64,000 nt of DNA from Saprospiraceae bacterium (lineage in GTDB: Bacteria; Bacteroidota; Bacteroidia; Chitinophagales; Saprospiraceae), in NCBI GenBank assembly GCA_016719855.1, contig JADJYH010000003.1, positions 62,001-126,000 of the forward strand, written 5' to 3'. Shown piece by piece: positions 1 to 10,200 of the stretch. The notes beneath the pieces are model-generated. The model made no database searches. It was not told the origin of the DNA and saw nothing but the letters and a program-made list of their open reading frames with translations. The position numbers and the translations under genes were made by a program. Numbering within the stretch: position 1 is the stretch's first letter; every line of letters begins with the position of its first letter.

Positions 1-145
1 ATCATCCGACTGTATTCATCATCAAAGCGGGTGGAAAAAGCAACGTAGTATTGACAATTCAAAGCCCTTTTGAGCAAGTTGAGGACAACGTTTCCGCACA
101 ACAAAATGGCATTCTTCCGCACCCAATTTTTCCCACACAAATTCC

Positions 146-153
146 TATCTTTG
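146..153 (+). promoter_or_regulatory. -7 promoter box for the ABC-F gene
   Basis: TATCTTTG matches the Bacteroidota -7 consensus TAnnTTTG and lies 43 bases before the chosen start at 196. I see no convincing TTG at the usual -33 distance. The box supports starting the protein at 196 and not at the upstream in-frame codons. Bases 1-145 hold no gene I can support. Confidence 0.55.
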
Positions 154-195
154 CAGCCTTTTCCCCAAACCACCATCACAAACACAGACGCAAAC

Positions 196-1830
196 ATGAT
201 CACAGTAGATAACGTAGGCCTTCAATTTGGACGCCAGGTATTGTTCGATGAAGTGAACTTGAAGTTCACCCGTGGCAACTGCTACGGCGTCATCGGTGCC
301 AATGGAGCGGGCAAGTCCACCTTCCTGAAGATTCTCAGCGGCGAGATAGAGCCGAACCGGGGCAGCATCAGCATTGACCCCGGCAACCGCATGGCGGTGC
401 TCACGCAGAACCACTTTGCGTTCGAGGAGGAGACGGTGCTGAACACCGTGCTCATGGGGCACAAGGAAATGTATCGCATCCACGAGGAGAAGGATGCCAT
501 CTACATGAACCCCGATGCTAGCGAGGCCGATGGGCTTCGAGCCGCCGAACTGGAAAACGAGTACGGCCACATGGGCGGCTGGACGGCAGAGAGCGATGCC
601 GCCGAGTTGTTGAGCAACATGGGCATCAAGGAAGACCTGCACTACAAGCTGATGAAGGAGCTGACCGGCCCCGAAAAGGTGAAGGTTTTGCTGGCACAAG
701 CGCTGTTCGGCAGCCCCGACCTGCTACTCCTCGATGAGCCTACCAACGACCTCGATGCGGAAACCGCCACCTGGCTCGCCGACTTCCTGGCGGACTATCA
801 GAACACGGTCATCGTGGTATCGCACGACCGCTACTTCTTGGACATGGTGTGTACGCACATGGTGGACATTGACTTCAAGAAAATCCGCATTTTCACGGGC
901 AACTATACCTTCTGGTACGAGACCAGCCAGCTCATGATTTCGCAGATGGCGAACAAGAACAAGAAGACCGAGGCCAAGCGGGCGGAGTTGATTGAGTTCA
1001 TCGCCCGGTTTAGTGCCAATGCCTCCAAGTCACGCCAGGCCACCAGCCGCAAGAAGGCGCTGGAAAAGCTGAACATTGACGAGATGCAGCCGTCGAGCCG
1101 CAAGTACCCCTTCATCCATTTCCGGCCAGACCGGGAACCCGGCGACCAGATACTTCGGGTGAACAACCTGAGCAAGCACGACCAGAACGGCGACCTGCTG
1201 TTCAGCAAGCTCAGTTTCACGATGAACAAGGGCGAGAAGATTGCGCTGCTGGGCCGCAACACCACCGCCGTGAACACGCTGTACGATGTGCTGGCGGGCG
1301 TGACGCCTGCGGACACTGGCACCATCGAATTTGGCCAAACCATCACGGTGGAGTACATGCCGAACGAGAACACGCAGTTTTTTACGGATAAAAACGACGT
1401 GAACCTTGTGGACTGGCTGCGCCAATATTCCAAGGAAAAGGATGAGCAGTTCATCCGGGGCTTCCTCGGTCGGATGCTGTTCAGCGGCGAGGAGGTTTAC
1501 AAGCAGTCGAGCGTGCTGTCAGGCGGTGAAAAAGTGCGTTGCATGTTGTCGAAGGCGATGCTGGGTGGCCCCAATTTCCTGCTCCTCGACGAACCGACGA
1601 ACCACCTCGACCTGGAATCCATCACGGCGCTGAACAATGCCTTGGTGGAGTTCAAAGGGAACCTCATCATGACTTCGCATGACCACGCCTTGCTTTCATC
1701 CGTCGCCAACCGCATCATCGAAATCGGCCCGACGGGTTATATTGACAGCTTGATGACGTTCGACGAGTACATCAAGTCGGAGAAGATTCGAGTGCAACGG
1801 GAGGCGCTTTACGAGCGGGAGATGGCGTAG
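196..1830 (+). CDS. ABC-F family ATPase (YbiT/EttA-like)
   Basis: Soluble ribosome-associated ABC-F protein of 544 residues with two ATPase domains, a linker and no membrane segments. Domain 1 has an intact Walker A (GANGAGKST, residues 34-42), a degenerate signature (LTGPE, 156-160) and Walker B (LLLLDEPTND). Domain 2 has a degenerate Walker A (GRNTTAVNT, 353-361, no lysine), an intact signature (LSGGE, 441-445) and Walker B (FLLLDEPTNH). In a head-to-tail pair this leaves one canonical and one degenerate ATP site. The start at 196 (MITVDNVG) is chosen because ABC homology begins there and a -7 box lies just upstream; in-frame codons back to 70 are probably untranslated. Family members act in translation or antibiotic protection; the subfamily assignment is from overall similarity to YbiT. 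Confidence 0.9.
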   Translation: MITVDNVGLQFGRQVLFDEVNLKFTRGNCYGVIGANGAGKSTFLKILSGEIEPNRGSISIDPGNRMAVLTQNHFAFEEETVLNTVLMGHKEMYRIHEEKDAIYMNPDASEADGLRAAELENEYGHMGGWTAESDAAELLSNMGIKEDLHYKLMKELTGPEKVKVLLAQALFGSPDLLLLDEPTNDLDAETATWLADFLADYQNTVIVVSHDRYFLDMVCTHMVDIDFKKIRIFTGNYTFWYETSQLMISQMANKNKKTEAKRAELIEFIARFSANASKSRQATSRKKALEKLNIDEMQPSSRKYPFIHFRPDREPGDQILRVNNLSKHDQNGDLLFSKLSFTMNKGEKIALLGRNTTAVNTLYDVLAGVTPADTGTIEFGQTITVEYMPNENTQFFTDKNDVNLVDWLRQYSKEKDEQFIRGFLGRMLFSGEEVYKQSSVLSGGEKVRCMLSKAMLGGPNFLLLDEPTNHLDLESITALNNALVEFKGNLIMTSHDHALLSSVANRIIEIGPTGYIDSLMTFDEYIKSEKIRVQREALYEREMA

Positions 1831-1950
1831 GGCGAGATTGAGGGATTGAGAGTTTGAAGGTTTGAGGAGGGGGAAGGGCGCATTGTATTCTGTCCGACAA
1901 ATTGTGGATAAAATAAATATTGCAAATAAGCACTGGACAAATTTTTCTTA

Positions 1951-1958
1951 TACATTTG
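1951..1958 (+). promoter_or_regulatory. -7 promoter box for the small isomerase-like gene
   Basis: TACATTTG fits TAnnTTTG. It lies about 100 bases before the ATG at 2058 and would give a leader of roughly 90 bases. No clear -33 element is visible. Confidence 0.45.
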
Positions 1959-2057
1959 CGCCCTCGAAAAAGGAGACCCCTTTTGAGAAGTTAGACAGAA
2001 AGTCACGAACACACATTATGGACTACTAGATTTCCTAACTTCCTAACTGTCATTTGA

Positions 2058-2363
2058 ATGCAACAGGAATACCAATTCATGGTGGATTTTTCGCTTCCCA
2101 AAGTGCTGTCAGAAGAATTCTTGCGCCAGATACCGCACCAGCGGGCCAAAGTCAACAAGCTTTTCCGGGATGGGAAGCTGGTCAATTATGCCCTCTCCCT
2201 CGACAATTCCAAGATTTGGGCCACCATCAACGCCAACTCCGAACTGGATGTACTGCAACTGATTTCGCAGTTGCCCCTCACCCGTTTCATGCAGTATAAA
2301 ATCAACCTGCTCACTTTCTACTCCGGCGTGAACGCCGAGGCTCCCATTTTTTCGATGAATTGA
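2058..2363 (+). CDS. Small muconolactone isomerase-like protein
   Basis: Protein of 101 residues without signal peptide or membrane segment. The pattern FMVDFSLP near the N-terminus, a central QRAKVNKLFRDGKL and a later LPLTRFMQYKI resembles the small ferredoxin-like fold shared by muconolactone isomerase and YciI-type proteins. I infer this from the overall pattern; no catalytic residue can be named. It stands alone on the + strand between the ABC-F gene and the convergent nagB-like gene, with its own promoter box. Codon use looks like its neighbours. It could equally be an uncharacterised stress-associated small protein. Confidence 0.6.
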   Translation: MQQEYQFMVDFSLPKVLSEEFLRQIPHQRAKVNKLFRDGKLVNYALSLDNSKIWATINANSELDVLQLISQLPLTRFMQYKINLLTFYSGVNAEAPIFSMN

Positions 2364-2435
2364 TTAGGATGAGTGATTGGTGAATGCTGACTTGCAGAAA
2401 CGCAGAAAGCTGACCCCTCTCAAACTCCCAATCCC

Positions 2436-3164
2436 TCAAACCCTCAACCACGCTGTAGCCGCTTCATCGAGCAGCACCTCGCTGTTGGGGTGGGTGCGGA
2501 TGATGCTGGCGGGCAATTCTTTTCCGACAACACCTTCCAATGCTTGCTGCATGATGGCCGCCTTTTTTTGGCCGTTGGCCAACATCAGCACATGCGCTGC
2601 CTCGGTGAGGTGGCGCAGGCCGAGCGTGATGCCGTACTTCAATTCCGTGGCTTCCTGAAAGTATTTTTGGCCGACGTTGAGCGTGATTTCCTCCAGCAAC
2701 TGCACATGGGCGTAGTTGCCGAAGTCAACGCCCGGCTCGTTGAAGCCGATATGGCCGTTCATCCCAACGCCAACGAGGAGCAGGTCGAGGCCGCCCCGCA
2801 GGGCAATGAAGTCGTTCATGGCCTGGCACTCGCCGTCGAGGTCGGTGGAGAGCGCATCGAAGACATGGTAGTTCGCCTTCGGCAAATGCAGTGGGTCGAA
2901 AACATGGCGGTGCAGGAAGCGGTGGCAGCTTCCCTCGTTTTCGGGCGGAATGCCCACCCATTCATCGAAGCCAACGAAGCACAGTCGGCTGGTATCCTCG
3001 CCTTTTGCCAATGCCATTTCCACAAAAAGGTCGTAGGCCAGCCTCGGTGAGTCTCCCGAAACCAGCCCGATGAGGCTGTCTGGTTTGCGCTGCACTTGCG
3101 CCAGCATGACCTCGGCGGCGTAATTTGACAGGGCTTGGTAATCGGAAAAAATCTTGAGCTGCAT
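2436..3164 (-). CDS. nagB: Glucosamine-6-phosphate deaminase family protein
   Basis: Protein of 242 residues, about family length. It would convert glucosamine 6-phosphate to fructose 6-phosphate and ammonia in amino-sugar breakdown. The family motifs are visible: a phosphate-binding LVSGDSPRLAY near residues 34-44, FDEWVG near 66-71, and the signature GVGMNGHIGFNEPG near 135-148. The same fold includes 6-phosphogluconolactonases, but the FNEPG signature and length favour the deaminase. The gene runs alone on the minus strand. A near-consensus -7 box, TACCTTTC, is at 3186-3193 on the minus strand, and the leader contains the ATTGTTTAATTGTTG word seen elsewhere in the window. Confidence 0.85.
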   Translation of the reverse strand: MQLKIFSDYQALSNYAAEVMLAQVQRKPDSLIGLVSGDSPRLAYDLFVEMALAKGEDTSRLCFVGFDEWVGIPPENEGSCHRFLHRHVFDPLHLPKANYHVFDALSTDLDGECQAMNDFIALRGGLDLLLVGVGMNGHIGFNEPGVDFGNYAHVQLLEEITLNVGQKYFQEATELKYGITLGLRHLTEAAHVLMLANGQKKAAIMQQALEGVVGKELPASIIRTHPNSEVLLDEAATAWLRV

Positions 3165-3237
3165 GGAAGAGAAATTGGTGAGGGCGAAAGGTAGTGTGAA
3201 TTGCTGTATTGTTTAATTGTTGCATTGTTGGTTTGGC

Positions 3238-3891
3238 TCAAATCACGCCCTTTTTCCTTGCTGCCTCCACGGCTTCCAGCTTGTTGTGTACTTGGAGTTT
3301 CCGGTAAATGTTCTCGATGTGCTTGCGCACCGTGCCCGTGCTGATGTGGAGGTTTTGACCGACCTGTTCGTAGCGGAGGCCCTTGCTCAGTTGCTCCAGG
3401 ATTTCGATTTCCCGGTCAGAAAGGTCGTGGGTAGCCTCGCTTGGGACGGGCTGAACCGGGTTTTTGCGGAGCAAAGAAAGTGCCTTGCGGGCAATGGCCG
3501 GCGACATGGGCGCACCGCCTTCCATCACTTCCAGCAGCGCCCGGTGCAGCACCTGGGGCGGCTCGTCCTTGAGTAGGTAGCCGTCGGCCCCGGCGAGTAT
3601 GGCATTGAAAATATTCTCCTCGTCATCGAAGACGGTAGCCATCACGATTTTGATTTGCGGGTGCCTGGCCTTCACGGCTGCCGTGGCGGCGATGCCGTCC
3701 ATCACGGGCATCTGGATGTCCATCAGCACGATGTCGGGGAGGCTGGGCAGGGTAGCGAGCTGCAACAGCAAATCCTGGCCGTTCACGGCAACGCCCGTCA
3801 CCTTGAAGTCGGGCGACAGTTCGAGGTTTTCCCGCAGCATCTTCGCTAGTCGTGCGAGGTCTTCGGTGATATGGACGTGGTGTGGTCGCAT
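3238..3891 (-). CDS. NarL/LuxR-family response regulator
   Basis: DNA-binding regulator of 217 residues. The receiver domain (about 1-122) has acidic residues E10/D11, phosphoacceptor D58 (LMDIQMP) and K108 (YLLKDE). A LuxR-type helix-turn-helix follows at about 153-217 (LSDREIEILEQLSKG, then TVRKHIENIYRKL). Regulators of this class pair with HisKA_3 kinases. The only such kinase in the window is the TPR kinase at 14380-16167, so the two may be partners, but 10 kb separates them. A -7 box lies upstream at 3948-3955. Confidence 0.9.
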   Translation of the reverse strand: MRPHHVHITEDLARLAKMLRENLELSPDFKVTGVAVNGQDLLLQLATLPSLPDIVLMDIQMPVMDGIAATAAVKARHPQIKIVMATVFDDEENIFNAILAGADGYLLKDEPPQVLHRALLEVMEGGAPMSPAIARKALSLLRKNPVQPVPSEATHDLSDREIEILEQLSKGLRYEQVGQNLHISTGTVRKHIENIYRKLQVHNKLEAVEAARKKGVI

Positions 3892-3898
3892 ATGGTAA

Positions 3899-4018
3899 AT
3901 TTACGATTTACGACTGACGATTGACGATTGGGTTCGGGGATGTCCCCCAAATATAGACGGTAAAATTTTAGACTTGTGCCCTCAAATCGTCAATCGTCAA
4001 TCGTGTTTCGTCAATCAA
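3899..4018. repeat. Inverted word repeat (CGATTGACGATT)
   Basis: The left arm at 3899-3931 contains ACGATTTACGACTGACG and then ATTGACGATT. The right arm at 3982-4018 carries the complement (CAAATCGTCAATCGTCAATC). The roughly 50-base loop contains the minus-strand -7 box of the response regulator, so only the left arm lies in its leader. Confidence 0.6.
3948..3955 (-). promoter_or_regulatory. -7 promoter box for the NarL-type regulator
   Basis: CAAATATA on the + strand reads TATATTTG on the minus strand, a match to TAnnTTTG, 57 bases before the ATG of the regulator at 3891. No good -33 element. Confidence 0.5.
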
Positions 4019-5789
4019 TCATTCCCCGGCCCAAAGTTAATCCCCATCGTCATGCCAAGTACAACGCCCCAGTAATGGTCCTTCCGGTATTCGAGCAGGG
4101 GGTTGTCAATGGTGTACAGGCTACGGTCGAGCGGGTTGCCGGGGTCGAAGCTACTGTAGTTGGCGCCGATGCCGAAGTTCATGTCCAGTCCGAAGCCCTT
4201 GGCCAGCAGCATCCCGCCAAAGTTGAGCATTCCGACATATTGCTTCACGCTTGGGTCGAATGTTTGTGTTGAAAAAGCCCCATCGACGTCTTGTGTCGCA
4301 TTGACGGACATGGCATCAAAGTTCTTCTCGTTGTAGCCGAGCAGGATGCCCACATAACCGTGATCGCTGTTTTTAGTAAAAAACTTGGGCTGGAAATGCG
4401 CCTTGAATCCGTCCCACCGGGAGATGTTGTCCTGTGCAGCATCGGGCGCTTCGGCAATCCAGAGGTCAAAGATATTCTCCTTGTTCCGGTTGATTTTTTT
4501 GTAACCAAACTCGATGGCGGATTTTCTGAAAACGAAGTCCACGACCCCGCCTAAGTCCCGTTTTGGATTGGTGTTCAACAGGGGTAGGATATCAGCACCG
4601 ATGTAGAGGTTGAAGTTGCCGTTGGAGCGGCGAGCGGCTTTTGCTGCTTTCGCAGCGGCTTTTTCGCTATCGGCAAAACAGGTGTTCGATTTTTTCAAGT
4701 ACTCGGTTTCCTTGTCCGACTGGTTCCAGTATTTGTACATGGCGGCGATGTCTTTCATCGCCTGGCAATCGGTGCTGTAGGTGGCGGCGGCGATACGATC
4801 GGTGGCTGCCAAACCAACGTACCTGGCCTGCTTTGAGGTTCCAAAATCAACGGGCTGTGTCATCTGTGATTTGGTGTGAGCGGCCATGGCGTAATCGGTG
4901 GCGACACGGTCCCAAGTTGACTGACCCTGGTAGTTGTTCTTATAGCAAAGTTCAAACAGTGTCAATGATTTTGGATTGTCTTGGTCGTACTTGACAGCGA
5001 TGGGTGCGGCTTCTGCGCAGCGAGCAATGGCCACCGTTGTGGGGTTGGCCTGTGCATCTTTTACCAAAACATCCACGCCCCGCTTCACGGTCGGGTAGTC
5101 GTATTCCTTCACCGTTTTTACTGTCTTCGGAAGGGCATCGTATTGTTTGATGGTTGCAGTGCATAATTCAGTATTCGCCCTTGGTCAGCAGGTTGCTGTT
5201 TGGGTATTAATATCAAGCATTTTATTGACCAAAATATATTTGAGCCATTCACTCGTATATGAATGTGCCAATGCCAAACGGTTGATGGAACGGCTTCCTC
5301 ATATTTTCCCAGGTTATAGGATATTTCAGCAAACCCTGTCAAAAACTCTGCTTGCGTGGGCGCAAAATTGTCCCAATTAATGACATAATTTTTCCCAAAA
5401 TACTCATATCGCAATGGAAAATCAGCGGAAATAAATGCAGTTATATCTTTCTCAATTTCCTTCATTACTTCATAAGATTTGGCGTTTTGGCCCTTCATGC
5501 CAAGCACAAAGCCATATTCATATTTAAAGTTGTTCTTGAAATATCGGGAAGCCTTTATCTGGTCGGCATTGCCTTCCCGTATGACCTTGTCAAGCAGTGC
5601 CACTCCTTTGTCCATGCGGGTTTTCACGTCGTCAATATTCGACTGGGTAATGGTCTTGGAGTCGAACCCGCCTTGGTATTCCCGCAGGGCGTTGTAGATT
5701 TCTACGGCCGATTGGAGGTTTTCGGTAGGGGTTTGGGCCTGACGGAAATGCGAGCAGGAGTAGTGAGCAGCCTGCCAATTTTTGACCAA
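4015..5789 (-). CDS. Exported outer-membrane-type protein, frame broken
   Basis: I read this as one gene of about 590 codons interrupted by several small errors. The N-terminus in one frame encodes a hydrophobic AGCSLLLLAF segment (signal peptide). The next part (bases 5300-5750) has a helical, TPR-like look ending NLGKYEEAV. At about 5290 the coding frame moves to one reading RLALAHSYTSEWLKYILVN, which then meets a TGA near 5190 and continues in the same frame into the 4015-5112 part. That part ends in alternating Gly/aromatic strands typical of a beta barrel. No family is recognised. The start is uncertain: no ATG is present, and TTG at 5789 is possible if an A run near 5780 is one base short. 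The gene begins a few bases after the lipoprotein gene stop, suggesting an operon. Confidence 0.45.
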
Positions 5790-5796
5790 CTGGCTT

Positions 5797-6308
5797 TTAT
5801 TGTTTTACGTACTCGAGCCTGGAGGTCAGGCAATCTGGTTTTTTCAAAGAAGCGGACAACTCCTCCCGGAACGCTTCCGTGCTGGTCACGGCATCCATAC
5901 CGCCGACGAGCAAGCTAACATCTTGGATGACCAGTTTTTTGCCTTCAAATGCATACTCGTAAAGAAAGTAGTCATTGCTTTCGGAGTCGGTACCCTGCGA
6001 AAAAATGAAGGTATGGCCATCGAGTTTGGTAGTCCAACTGAAAAATTCAGTATCGTCCACCATATAACTTTCTCCTTGACTAAGGACTTCCACGGCATAA
6101 GTGACATCATCTTCTTTCGAGATTTTCACTTCCAGGATTTCGGCAGAATCGGAAACGGACTTCCACGTGCCGAGCAGGTTTTTGTCATTTTTTGAACTTG
6201 GCTTTCCTCGCAGAGTGGGTAGGCGATGCCCACGGGGCAGCCGGTCGTGAAAAGAGCGATGGCGAAAATGGAGGTCAGAAGTAAAATCGGATGGAATGAG
6301 ATTTTCAT
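5797..6308 (-). CDS. Lipocalin-like lipoprotein, frameshifted
   Basis: The first part (6308 down to about 6200) encodes a lipoprotein signal with lipobox cysteine (FTTGCPVG). In another frame it continues as NLLGTWKSVSDSAEILEV and on to the stop at 5797, giving about 170 residues. An LLGTWK start followed by alternating strands is typical of lipocalin-like Bacteroidota lipoproteins. Adding one A near 6196 (CCAAG to CCAAAG) would restore a single frame reading CEESQSSKNDKNLLGTW. I think a base is missing in the sequence and the gene is intact. Downstream, only 7 bases separate it from the next gene. No function can be assigned. Confidence 0.6.
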
Positions 6309-6437
6309 TTTAATAAAAATTGTTGCGTTAAGATAAATGGCAAGGTATCGTAGTTTTTTGAATCAACAATCAAGCCCTATTTTTTTATCATGTCTGGCCT
6401 TCAACATTTTGGTGCAAGTTGTTGCCGGAACCGGCAG

Positions 6438-6461
6438 CGGGCAATACGATGAAGTGCGTAT
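6438..6461. repeat. Dispersed 23-base palindromic repeat, copy 1
   Basis: GGGCAATACGATGAA, then G, then TGCGTAT. The core AATACG (6443-6448) and CGTATT (6457-6462) form a 6-base stem around an 8-base loop. Two more copies lie at 13514 and 13708. This copy is in the gap between the lipoprotein and DUF6498 genes; a second small palindrome, GCCGGAACCGGC, lies just before it. Confidence 0.7.
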
Positions 6462-6514
6462 TTGGTGAAGTTCGTGCTGTTTTGAAACAATAACAGAGGC
6501 AGCCGCTGCCATGT

Positions 6515-7243
6515 TCACATCATCTTTTTCATCTCCTCATAATGTTTCTCCGCCTCGGGGTCGCTTTTGGTGACAAAAGCCTTTAGCTTTTTATTGTTGA
6601 TAAAAAAGAAGAACAAATCAATGGAGAGGGTGACCAAGACCAGCACGAACACATAAGGCGTAGTGCCACCAAATACGATAAAAAAGCCGCCCAATATCAC
6701 TGTCAACTGCTGCACCAATATGCGCCGAAATGGCTGAAAAAACAGGGCTTCCGAAGGCGTATATCTATATTCTTCCCGAATTACTTCCATGAAAAAGCGT
6801 GACAATTGCAGGAAGGTAAACGATGCCAGCACCCACGCCAATTCCCCGGTTGCGGCCTTGTACATGTTGTGAAATATGCCCCCGGGAAATGCCTTTTCGG
6901 CGAAACCGCCCATCACCATCAGTTGCACAAAACAGAAGAACCCGAACACTGCCAACATGAACACGGGTAGAAAAACACCAGGCATGCTGTTGCCGCCATT
7001 TGCTTTTGCCATGTTGGCGGCACGGCTTTTCGTCTCGGGGTGGCTTCCCCAGCGGAAGTGTACGTACCAAAGCCGCACCGCATGGAACAGCAAGGCGACG
7101 ATGGTTTCCATGAAATAGGCCAAAATCAGCAGCCCCGCGTTCCAATGATAGAAGACGACCCCAATCAGCGGGATGGTGTTGAAAACGATGATTTGCGCCA
7201 GCAGCGAGTACCTCGAAGTCTTGGCTACAGTTTTTTCATCCAT
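6515..7243 (-). CDS. DUF6498-family membrane protein
   Basis: Integral membrane protein of 242 residues with about six hydrophobic segments (near 14-32, 33-50, 86-108, 130-150, 170-190, 195-215). An early FNTIPLIGVVFYHWNAG and a charged C-terminus ending EKHYEEMKKMM are visible. The pattern matches the uncharacterised DUF6498 family, whose function is unknown. It is followed by a 206-base gap containing repeat copy 1 and lies downstream of, and in the same orientation as, the caspase gene. No promoter box is evident, so co-transcription with the caspase gene across the 48-base gap is possible. Confidence 0.7.
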   Translation of the reverse strand: MDEKTVAKTSRYSLLAQIIVFNTIPLIGVVFYHWNAGLLILAYFMETIVALLFHAVRLWYVHFRWGSHPETKSRAANMAKANGGNSMPGVFLPVFMLAVFGFFCFVQLMVMGGFAEKAFPGGIFHNMYKAATGELAWVLASFTFLQLSRFFMEVIREEYRYTPSEALFFQPFRRILVQQLTVILGGFFIVFGGTTPYVFVLVLVTLSIDLFFFFINNKKLKAFVTKSDPEAEKHYEEMKKMM

Positions 7244-7291
7244 GCGATCCAGTTTTTATTCGTTCATCGAAAATCAGTGCCAAATCTGCCA

Positions 7292-10200
7292 TCACTTCAC
7301 CCCTACCGGGAAATCCTGCCCGAACCCGTAGCTCGAAGGGTACTGTGGCGTCCCCTTGTACTGCTGCGTCAGTTCTGGTACCTGCTCTTGCAAATAAGCA
7401 TCCAGTTCCTTCACCGTCACCTTGCCGTCGCCGGTATCGGCAGCGCCGCCCAACCCTTTTAGCAGGACGTAGGTGAAAACGCCGTGGCCCAATTGCGTGA
7501 ACTCGCTTGCAAACTGCTCCGAACCCGCCGCCGTCAGCCAGTGCGTACCCGTGCTGCGGGCAAGTTGTGCGATGGCTTTTTCTTCGGCAGCGCCCCGTGC
7601 AGCGACTGTGCCCAACGCCCCGCTAGACTGACAGGCATCGAGTATGAAGAGCTGTTTTTGCGCTTTTATTTTTTGTGAAAATGCCCGTAACTCACTGGCA
7701 CTCAAGCCTTTTTGCGCCAGCGCACCGTCGTTTCCATAAAGTTGCGTCACATCGTGAGGAACGAGGTAAAATTCCTTGCCTGCATCCTCGGCTACCACGC
7801 CGTGACCTGCGTAGTACATCACGAACACATCTTGAGGCTTGGCTGCTGCGGCGACTTTGTTCAGCTCCGCCACGATGTTGCTCTTCAAGGCATTTTCGTT
7901 GGTGATGAAATGCTCTTGGCAACTGCTGACGATTTTGCCGCAATTCTTCACCATCGCATCCTTGAATCCAGTGGCATCTGCCAATGCATAATTGAGGTTG
8001 TATTTCGAGTTTTTGTAGGTGTTGATGCCCACCACCACGAGGTGTAATGTCACGCCACCAGACCCACTAGGCGCAGGCGTCGCAGGTTTGTAGTTAAGCA
8101 CCAAATCGGCGGGCTGGCTCTCTGTACGCTGGCTGTTGATGGCCACCGCCCGCAGGTTGTTTTCACCCGCTATCAGGTTGATAGTGAACGACTTGGTTAG
8201 TGCGTCACCGCTTGGCGTGTCGTCTTCCACGGACAGGTTTCGGGTCGAGTTTTCAATCAGTTTTCCATTGTGAAACAACCGGATTTCGGCAATGGCGGCG
8301 TCCTCGCAAAGTGCTTGCACTTGTACCTTTGCGGTTGCCGTCGTCACGTTGAAACTAGGTGCATTGGTTTCGTCCTCAACCTCTAAGTTTCGCTGTGAAG
8401 TGCCGTTGTATTGTATCTTAACCGTCGGTGGCGACTTGATTTTGTTGATGTCAACGGGCGTCGCTCCTTGTTCCCCGTTCATGATTTGTGTCAGCAAATT
8501 CGGGGTGTAAAAACCCTCGTACAGCGCTTCGAGCGGGATGATTTGCACCCCATCCTTCACGTAGTACATCTTCTCCATCGCACCTGGCGAGGCATCGAAA
8601 CGGCCATCGGTGGTGGTCACGAGCCAGTCGTCTGTGTCGTTGAAAAGTGTGATGGTGGCGAGGCAGCGCTCGTGGTATTCCATGTCGTTGGGGAACTCCT
8701 CGGTCGTCCAGATTTTGAAGTTCTCGGCTTGGGTCATCACCCGGCTTTGGTCATTGAGGAACAGCACGTTCCAGACCATTTCCTTGTGGCCTTCCAGTGA
8801 ACTGTAAACCTCTTCGCTGTTCAGGTAGTACAGCACCACGATGCGACCCAATGCGCCGCCTTCGTCGCTGCCGGGGCGGGTCGCAGCAACCATGCCGGAG
8901 GGTGAAATGGTTGTGTACCACTCAGTTTCTGGCTCCATGTTGAGCATTTCGATATCCTCGCCGTCCTTGATGTTTACCATGTGCAACTCATCGCCCTGGA
9001 GCGTGAATGCGATAGATTTTCCATCGGGTAAAAAGCGCAGATTCTCGATGGTTTCTTCCCCGCCGGGGCGCACCCATTTTTGCTGCCCGCTTTTCACGTC
9101 GTAGCAAATGATGTCGTTCCAGGACATTGCGGAGCCAATGAAAGCGAAGGTCGAGCCATCGGGAGAAAGGTCGCAGTAGTAGTCTTCGTCTGTTTCAAAA
9201 ATGTCAAAGGTCGTTTCGCTTTCGACGGGGAACGCCTGCACCAGCTCCATTTTTTTGACATCTACCAAGATTGCACCGTTGGAAAACACGATGCCCAACA
9301 TGCCTTTTTTGTCAAAATACCTCATGCCACGGAAGTCGGTTTTGCCGCCAAGGTCTATCTGCTCGAAGTTCTTCGGCACCCGGTCGTAGGTAAAACTGTA
9401 CAGCCCATCGCCGTCCACGAACACGAAGCCGCCCGTGCCTTTTTCGTTAAAACGCCAGCAACGGTAGGCCTCCGGGTCGGTGCCAGGAGGCGTGAACCGG
9501 CGCACCGAAAAGCCGTTTTTGTCAAAACCCATCAGGCGGTCGTTGAGCATGATTCCGCTGCCGTTGGGCAGTCGGGTCAGGTCGCTGGAGCGGTAGGGCA
9601 TCACCCCGAATTTCTGGCGGAGCTTGCCCGTTTCGTAGTCGTAGCGGCTCATGTTCAGTCCCTGCACGAAGCTTTTTCCGCTAGGGGAAATGCAGAGGTT
9701 CGCCTCATTCATCATGCCGATGTCGGAGTCCGGCAAGTCCATTTTTGCTGAAAGTTTGAACGTGTTCAGGTCGAAACGGTAAAACTCCGATTCCGTGTAA
9801 ATCAGCATTTTGCCCTTCTCGTTCGAGGCGATGTAGGTGCTCCACTGCGGTTCTACTTCTTCTTCGATGAACAGCGTTTTGGGTTGACCAACGGATTTCC
9901 AGGTTGCCGAACTGATTTCTTCGAGGTTGAATTTCTTGCTCGCTGCACCCGTCATGGCGAGCAGGTTCCCATTTGGTAAAAAGGGAGTAGAGGCAGGGCG
10001 TTTCCTTGAAGGATTTTACCAACTTGTTGGTTTTCAGGTTGATGAGTCGGCTGCCCGCCAATGCATCGTAAACAATCAACTGTGAACCATCGGTGCTGAC
10101 GGCGAGGTGGCCCACGTCGTGGGTGCCAGCGTAGGGTTCCTTCCACTCGTGTACCGTCGTGACGTTGCCTGTGGCAACTTCAATTTTTTTGATGAAATAA

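Larger units (their letters stand above)
1835..2450. repeat. Inverted low-complexity arms flanking the 2058-2363 gene
   Basis: The left arm at 1835-1873 is made of GATTGAGGGATTGAGAG-type words. The right arm at about 2413-2450 carries the complementary type (CTCAAACTCCCAATCCCTC). Unlike other word pairs in this window the arms enclose a whole gene, so they would pair only in a long transcript or as extruded DNA. Confidence 0.45.

Noticed and set aside
1..195. Open + strand frame running in from the left edge
   Set aside because: A short frame reading PTVFIIKAGGKSNVVLTIQS exists but crosses the promoter of the ABC-F gene and ends without family features; too little to call.
2490..3050. 186-residue + strand frame opposite nagB
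   Set aside because: Antisense shadow; nagB motifs are unambiguous on the minus strand.
9080..9751. 223-residue + strand frame opposite the caspase gene
   Set aside because: Antisense shadow of the beta-propeller region, no family features.
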